Below, piece by piece: positions 58,869 to 64,000 of a stretch of 64,000 bases of DNA (the first letter of the stretch is position 1; every line of letters begins with the position of its first letter). Made by a program: the position numbers and the translations under genes. The DNA comes from Serripes groenlandicus (Eukaryota; Mollusca; Bivalvia; Cardiida; Cardiidae). The notes under the pieces are model-generated. The model made no database searches. It was given only the letters and a program-made list of their open reading frames with translations, and was not told where the DNA came from. Where the stretch lies: contig JASEVX010000012.1 in assembly GCA_031761405.1 (NCBI GenBank), forward strand, positions 23,795,165 through 23,859,164, read 5' to 3'.

Positions 58869-59156
58869 AAATCTGTACGGTAACAACACAAAGTGAACTT
58901 ATTATCAAACATATTGTCTTGGTGGAAGGGGAATAAACACAACATGCATTGCACTCCGATTCATTTAAAATGAAGAAGAGTCCAAAATAAGTGTACGATC
59001 TAGCTGATAGTCAATATATAATTTATGTAAAAAAAAAAAACGAGTTGCCATGCCGTTGGTAAAAGTACTGATTCGTGTATCATAACTTTATTATTGTTTT
59101 CATATATTGACACTCATTGATCGCTACCTGAATTTGAACTTTTTTAAATACTTTAA

Positions 59157-59335
59157 AAATGGTTCTAATGGCTGCCCTCCTTGGCGCTCAGGGCTGCAGG
59201 GATAGCATTGCGACTGACTGGCTGGTGTCAAGATAGCTGGACTCAGTAGAACTGGTACTTACCCAGGAACGCCGTGATATAATTTTAATAAAAAGAAATA
59301 ATTGTTGAAAGCGTCGTAAAACATCAAACAATCAA
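59157..59335 (+). mobile_element. SINE body and tail, head missing
   Basis: GGCTGCCCTCCTTGGCGCTC, GCATTGCGACTGACTGGC, ACGCCGTGATATAAT, GTCGTAAAACATC and CAATCAATG tail. Confidence 0.8.
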
Positions 59336-59339
59336 TGAA

Positions 59340-60050
59340 GCTTTTATATATGTGTAGCTATATCAGAATGCTGTACCGAGATTGTAATAACGATAAAAGT
59401 TCTTTTAATAAGCGAAACAGTTTGGCCAATCCACACAATCTAATAACATTACTAAAGACGAAGGTCCTCAAGATCAGGGACGCTCTTGATTCCAATCCTC
59501 CAATCACATCCAGTTACTATAGTTTGGGGCTACAGTTTGGCCAATCCACCAATAAATACAATCTACTATAAATTCACTGAAATAAATTGGTAGCTCAAGG
59601 TTGCCAATCCACCAATACATTTACAGCTACTAGAAATGTATTGAAACGGTTGACAAAAAAAGAATTTGATGATTGCAACCCTGATCTACCAAGCTGTCTC
59701 ACTGAAAGCATGACTAGATTAACCATTTCGCGTATTGTGTGGAGTATGAGGTAACACTAGATGTTCCTATGTTCAAGTTTCTTAAAACACCACAAGCGTA
59801 TTCGTATGCGAGCAGGGCCCCTCTCCCGTCTAGACCCTTGACCTCGAGGTCCGACTCACTCTCTCTCTCATATGCACTAACTGTGTCAATCCTACTGTCA
59901 ATCATCGGTCGTACATACAGTCCAACCAGTGTTTAAGACCAGGTATCGGGCTTTACATGTGGTCTTTAAAGCAGGTCATTAATGCAGAACATGATTTTGG
60001 AAATTAAAGTTGCTATAGACAGGGGATTCGCTATACAAAGGGGTCTAAGC
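59340..60050. other. Non-coding, nothing recognised
   Basis: GGCCAATCCACC-like motifs recur near 59420, 59540 and 59610. Short overlapping frames on both strands near 59740-59900 have no supporting features. Confidence 0.4.
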
Positions 60051-60477
60051 ACAAAGTGACTGGTTTATCTCGACTGTCCCCACATATTTCTGATTGTGGG
60101 CTAAAAATCGATGTAGGACTATCGGGAAAATACAGGTAAGGTGTCGGCTAATCCCTGCCCGGGGCGAAGATATCACTACAGTTCGGTTCATTTAAAATTC
60201 CACTATATTGGTAACCATTTTTTATAAAACAGTATGTTACGAATTTATCAGAAAAAAGCTCTTGTTTGGTCCTCTTTTTGATATAACATAGGAATAAGGA
60301 AAATATCAAATTATTTAGAAAAACATATTTTAATTCAAATTAGGTAATTGAACTATTGTTTATAATACATACATTCAAATAACAAATAACAAATTAAACA
60401 CATCATATAATCACATCGTCTGATCTGGGTTTTCACTGTTTTCAATTTTGTTGAATATTTACTCAGTTTATAAATGG

Positions 60478-61359
60478 TTACATATGTAGACAATATGTTG
60501 CTCTGTCCGCATACTCAATTGCGCTAATGGACCCATCACGCAGGCGTTCCTTTAGGGATGCTAGTCGCGTGTCAATGTTTTTATATTTCCTTCTCTTGGT
60601 TGGTCTTTTACCTCCGGTAGCATACTGAACTACCTTGATACATGAAAATGATTCAACTTCCTGGATAGTTCTAAGGATGGAAAATATGTTCGGATGTGAA
60701 TGCTGAACAGCTTTCTTCAACATGCTATGCCAGCCTTCTACATTGTTTGTCGTCCTTGGACCATGGGTATTGAAGTGATTCCAAATCTGTTTGTCGCTCT
60801 CAATCCAGTTCTCAGTTACATAGTCTGTGAATAATTCAACTGCTGCAGGAAGCTCTAAAGTAGCAATGTCAGTGAGTGCTTCGAACCACACGTCTTCAAC
60901 TGAGTTGACTGGTACAAGTGGTAAAACTGCTGCTCGTCTGACCAGGCGGTGAATGTCTTCGTTTGTCCTGTAATCGTTGGCCAAGCCCGAAGACTGTACC
61001 TTCCGCCAGATACACTGTGTGTAGTGGAAGAAGCATGCCTTCACGTCCGTCGTCTGGAAGACTCGTAGAGCAGCTTTTCTTGGAGCGAGTTCGTGGTCCA
61101 TGAACAGGATGTCGGGTTTCAACTCGAGTCCAAAACGGTTACATTCTCTATCCAGTGCATTAAACAGTCTCAGATAAGTTTCTTCCGACTTTCCTGGTAG
61201 GAAAGCAAACATCAGAGGATACATCTGTCCGTCTATAAAACAATGCCATGTGTATAACTGGTAGAACAGTCCCGGGCATGTGTAGAAGGTACCGTCAGCG
61301 TAGATTGTTCTGGCGTTGCATAGGTGCTCCAGATTTGTCTGCGTAGCGAACACGAGCAT
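60478..61359 (-). CDS. MULE transposase, catalytic part
   Basis: 293 residues from the first Met. A DDE-type transposase would cut and join transposon DNA at its ends. Acidic residues fit the MULE pattern: D22 in ADGTF, D88 in FMDHE and E208 in TNNVEGWH. The CxxH motif that MULE domains carry after the second Asp is present as ACFFHYTQCIWRK (C109, H112). The basic KRPTKRRKYK near 251-260 could bind DNA. The open frame extends ten residues upstream of this Met (LLIDEGEENR) to the point where a 29-bp duplication breaks it from the zinc-finger part at 61380-61931. All catalytic residues look intact. Confidence 0.85.
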   Translation of the reverse strand: MLVFATQTNLEHLCNARTIYADGTFYTCPGLFYQLYTWHCFIDGQMYPLMFAFLPGKSEETYLRLFNALDRECNRFGLELKPDILFMDHELAPRKAALRVFQTTDVKACFFHYTQCIWRKVQSSGLANDYRTNEDIHRLVRRAAVLPLVPVNSVEDVWFEALTDIATLELPAAVELFTDYVTENWIESDKQIWNHFNTHGPRTTNNVEGWHSMLKKAVQHSHPNIFSILRTIQEVESFSCIKVVQYATGGKRPTKRRKYKNIDTRLASLKERLRDGSISAIEYADRATYCLHM

Positions 61360-61379
61360 TCGGTTTTCTTCACCTTCGT

Positions 61380-61931
61380 CTATAAGCAGAAACTGCTCAC
61401 CAGCTGACGTCTCTGTCGAAACTGCTCACCAGCTGACGTCTCTGTCCACTCCCCTTCCAGGCGTATGTCTTGTCTTCTTTTCGGAAGTACTGGTCTGTCT
61501 TTGCTTCGCTCACGATAAAGTTGAGACTTACATCCTTCAAAAGTCTGGATTCTTTTTACCAATTCAACAGATTGTTCATTCCAATCCCGATTTCTGAGAG
61601 CTGATACCTCTTCTTTGTAAATTGTTGGAATAGGCGTTGTTTCTTTTCGACACCGTTTTCGCATCTTCTGCATCACATCGTCTGTTTCTATATGGAAATT
61701 GTCAGGCTCGTGGATATGGTGAGCGTTATGTCTGACGAGAATACCTTCTCTGGTTGTTACTCGTGATGGACAAGCACGGTTAGAACATGTCCAGTACACC
61801 CTCTCTTCCCGTCGGCTCTTAATAACAAATTTGTGGCCATCAATAACCAGACTCATTCCGCCGCGCTGGTTCTTCACAAAATCTAGTCTTACTTGCGCGT
61901 TAGCCATGTTTTCAGTATGATGTAAAAACAA
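61380..61931 (-). CDS. FLYWCH zinc-finger part of the MULE transposase (broken)
   Basis: Residues about 24-75 fit a FLYWCH zinc finger, a DNA-binding fold found in animal MULEs (the Phantom subgroup, from memory): F35, RVYWTC with C49, AC at 54, and HxH at 72-74. A linker rich in charged residues follows. A second Met at residue 9 is also a plausible start. The frame leaves its natural path at residue 171, where a 29-bp unit is present twice in tandem (61389-61417 and 61418-61446), and ends in TAG 12 codons later. With one unit the two frames would form a single protein of about 474 residues, the expected size. Confidence 0.82.
   Translation of the reverse strand: MFLHHTENMANAQVRLDFVKNQRGGMSLVIDGHKFVIKSRREERVYWTCSNRACPSRVTTREGILVRHNAHHIHEPDNFHIETDDVMQKMRKRCRKETTPIPTIYKEEVSALRNRDWNEQSVELVKRIQTFEGCKSQLYRERSKDRPVLPKRRQDIRLEGEWTETSAGEQFRQRRQLVSSFCL
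61389..61446. repeat. Perfect 29-bp tandem duplication breaking the transposase
   Basis: GAAACTGCTCACCAGCTGAC then GTCTCTGTC occurs twice without any mismatch. As 29 is not a multiple of three, it shifts the frame. Identity of the two units suggests a recent mutation or an assembly error. Confidence 0.97.
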
Positions 61932-62019
61932 TAATGATACTTTTCCCCAAAATTTTCAATTCAAGAAATGCATCAACAGTTTGTTCATTTATAATTATAT
62001 AATTTTCTTTAATTTAATT

Positions 62020-62275
62020 GAATGTTTGTGCAAACAGTTTAGAAAGAAATGAAACAAAGGTGAAATTAATAAAGATCAAATATGAATTATAAGTGTGTTT
62101 TTTTGCAAACAAATGAAATTAATAAAGATCAAATAGTAAAGAAACCGCAATGAAACAAAGGTGAAAATACTGTGAAATTTACTATGTTTGTAGTGGAATA
62201 GGCATAAACTTAATTGAATGTTTGTGCAAACAGTAAAGAAACCGCAAATTTACTGTTTGTAGTGGAATAGGCATA
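62020..62275. repeat. Local direct repeats upstream of the transposase
   Basis: TTAATTGAATGTTTGTGCAA, GAAATTAATAAAGATCAAAT and TTGTAGTGGAATAGGCATAA each occur twice within 260 bases, as overlapping tandem duplications. The promoter of the transposase, if any, would lie here. Confidence 0.85.
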
Positions 62276-62740
62276 ATAACAGGACTGTATTCTCACCTTT
62301 CCCTTACCTCTCTTTACCGCTCGTTATCCCACCGCACTAAGGGTAAATAGTAAAATCAAAATGTGGGACAATCGAGAAGACACCAGTTGACTCTGTATGT
62401 ATATTCCCTCGACAGGCGTACTCTGTCACAAACAGTAGGGGCAAAAACCTCTATAGAAAGAAAACTGACCGAGTTATAAATTATGGTTTATTAGTTTTAG
62501 AATAGCAGCTATATATTTCTCAGACTTCAGACGAGGACAATACATTAGGCCTGAAGGACAACAATCAATTTAGTGGACACGTTCCTGTAAATGAACTAGA
62601 TCAATACTTCACTGTCATTTCTATTGCGATGCGCATCTCACTATTATTTCTCGTCTCTTTTATCCCCCAATGTGCATCACTTAATAGAGTTCTATTTAAA
62701 ACTCGGTTCTGGACTTCAGGCATGGAATATATTCTAAAGT

Positions 62741-62948
62741 GAACCCTTTCCCTCATATAGACGTTTTACGACGCCTCTGCAGTAGACGGCTTTTGGAAAA
62801 CATAGTGACAAAAGAAGAAATTGCTCAAAACGACACAATGTTTTCCACTTTTAGTCATAGGTTATCCATTCAATTATAGAGATTTTCTTTTTTTGAACAA
62901 AACTTGTTCGAAGTCGTCTGCTGCAGAATTGTCGTATGTGGGAAAGGG
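62741..62948. mobile_element. TTAA-type MITE
   Basis: Ends AACCCTTTCCCTCATATAG and CGTATGTGGGAAAGGG; TTAA at 62949-62952 on the right, TGAA on the left. Closest in sequence to 20210-20431. Confidence 0.82.
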
Positions 62949-63155
62949 TTAAAGAGGAGAAAAAACAACCAATTTATCGAACAAATATGCGGAAAATGAA
63001 CTTAATCAATACGTCACAGTCATTGTATATGTCGGGTCATTCCAATCCCCAATGTTTTGATATTTTGATAGCGTTCTGTTTAAACGTCTACTTTTGCCTT
63101 CTGACATAGAACATAGTATTACATGTTGTCAGGAAGGAGAAAAGCAATTAATTAA

Positions 63156-63310
63156 CCCTTTCCCAGCAAACAACTATTGACAACATAATGGTAAAAGGAG
63201 AAAATGCTCATTATGAGCAATTTCTCCTTTAGGCACAATGTTTTCAACTTTATTCAAAAATTGTGCTTTCATAGAGATTTTTAAAAATGTGTTGTATTTG
63301 GGGAAAGGGT
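63156..63310. mobile_element. Short TTAA-type MITE
   Basis: TTAA at 63152-63155 and 63311-63314; CCCTTTCCCAGCAAAC, central TTGCTCATTATGAGCAA, end GTATTTGGGGAAAGGGT. The ACGACTTTGAAAAC arms are deleted. Confidence 0.82.
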
Positions 63311-63466
63311 TTAAAGGTCACATTCCTGGTTAATTAACCAAAATCAATACTTCTCCGCCGGTTGTATTGCTTGACTTGTCAACATCATCGACTCGTCTTT
63401 CACATACAGAGCTCTAGATATTAAGGCGTTTATTTCATGTTCTTAAATCTTTAGTGGACCTTCAAA

Positions 63467-63535
63467 CCCTATGTTGTGGGTACTCAATAGAATCGTCTCA
63501 CTGAGACGATTCTATTGAGTACCCACAACATAGGG
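63467..63535. mobile_element. 69-bp perfect palindrome
   Basis: 34-bp arms around a single C at 63501 with no mismatch, starting CCCTATGTTGTGGGTACTC. Homologous to 55556-55624 and, in degenerate form, to about 6017-6095 and its copy B counterpart. Confidence 0.95.
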
Positions 63536-63565
63536 GTTGGATGGGTTTAAAAAAAAGAGATATAT

Positions 63566-63584
63566 GGGGGGGGGGGGGGGGGGG
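63566..63584 (+). repeat. Run of 19 G
   Basis: Uninterrupted poly-G directly after TATAT; possible G-quadruplex or sequencing-length artefact. Confidence 0.95.
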
Positions 63585-64000
63585 AAGACCGGTTCACTCC
63601 AACTTATCTAGACATCTGCACATATTTTCTTTCATTTTCCAAGCATATAACTACATGTACATGTTTATGAATCCTGTCAGGCGATGATGGGTCTTGTTAC
63701 TTCAACGATATGTTGGGAACACCCTTAGGTCTACAATGCTATAGTGTATAGCATTGAAGGAGTTCAGCCATCAATAAAGCGGTCACTGAAGACGCAAAGT
63801 ATGTAAAATATCGACGTTGTCTTTACCGTTCAATGATGTAAAAAGACCCTCGTCCAAATTGAATAAAGATCTTGTTAACACTAGTATTAGTTACCTGACC
63901 GCAAAGTGCGTTATTGTGGTTGGCATAACTCACGGGGGCCTAACAGTCCAGGGGGTTATCATGGCTCTCTTGTAGTATAACAAGTGTAGTGAAACTGTGG
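63585..64000. other. Non-coding, nothing recognised
   Basis: No repeat family, exon or RNA recognised up to the window edge. Confidence 0.4.

Larger units (their letters stand above)
60059..62387 (-). mobile_element. Mutator-like (MULE) DNA transposon, candidate extent
   Basis: The transposase frames lie between 60059-60085 and 62361-62387, which form an imperfect inverted repeat (ACTGGTTTATCTCGACTGTC against ACTGGTGTCTTCTCGATTGT). I could not find a matching 9-bp target duplication, so the limits are tentative and the true ends may lie further out. Confidence 0.4.

Noticed and set aside
59714..59936. Overlapping short frames on both strands
   Set aside because: No splice sites, domains or repeat support.

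Overview
This is eukaryotic, repeat-dominated DNA, most likely from a mollusc and probably a bivalve. The evidence is intron-containing coding sequence, many tRNA-headed SINEs with AATC/AAAC-type tails, hundreds of bases of palindromic MITEs, several AT-rich satellites, and two gaps of exactly 200 N. The species cannot be named from sequence alone. No prokaryotic gene organisation, CRISPR array or rRNA is present.

The main structural feature is a long direct duplication. Positions 1-24135 (copy A, cut by the window edge on the left and by a 200-N gap on the right) are homologous, base for base over long stretches, to 33035-52290 (copy B). The copies differ by several percent, by lengths of tandem arrays, and by clean insertions present in only one copy. 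The gap at 24136-24335 falls inside a fold-back repeat. The block could therefore be a real tandem duplication, or two haplotypes of one locus laid end to end.

Each copy carries one convincing gene on the minus strand: three coding exons with consistent splice sites and phases, encoding a four-pass membrane protein of 183 (A) or 182 (B) residues. A: 13528-13732, 7839-7997, 4930-5117. B: 42145-42346, 40221-40379, 37590-37777. Both are intact. Copy B carries four extra tandem copies of the start-codon region upstream of exon 1. Both copies carry decayed tandem copies of the last exon's end downstream of the stop.

24336-33034 lies between the copies and has no intact gene. It holds nested fold-back repeats, a 22-bp minisatellite followed by its own inverted copy, a broken LINE ORF1-like reading frame, a pyrimidine microsatellite and a roughly 1.9-kb 36-bp minisatellite. 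The minisatellite produces long spurious reading frames on both strands.

52570-64000 is single-copy relative to the rest. It contains a complete SINE with target duplication, more TTAA-flanked MITEs, a possible first coding exon on the plus strand (55323-55369), and a Mutator-like transposase with a FLYWCH zinc finger on the minus strand (60478-61931), split in two by a perfect 29-bp tandem duplication.

Comparing the copies gives several filled/empty site pairs that define element ends: a 493-bp CAGTG-ended MITE, a 205-bp TTAA MITE and a SINE inside another MITE's terminal repeat. A 36-bp palindromic element has its empty site elsewhere in copy A.
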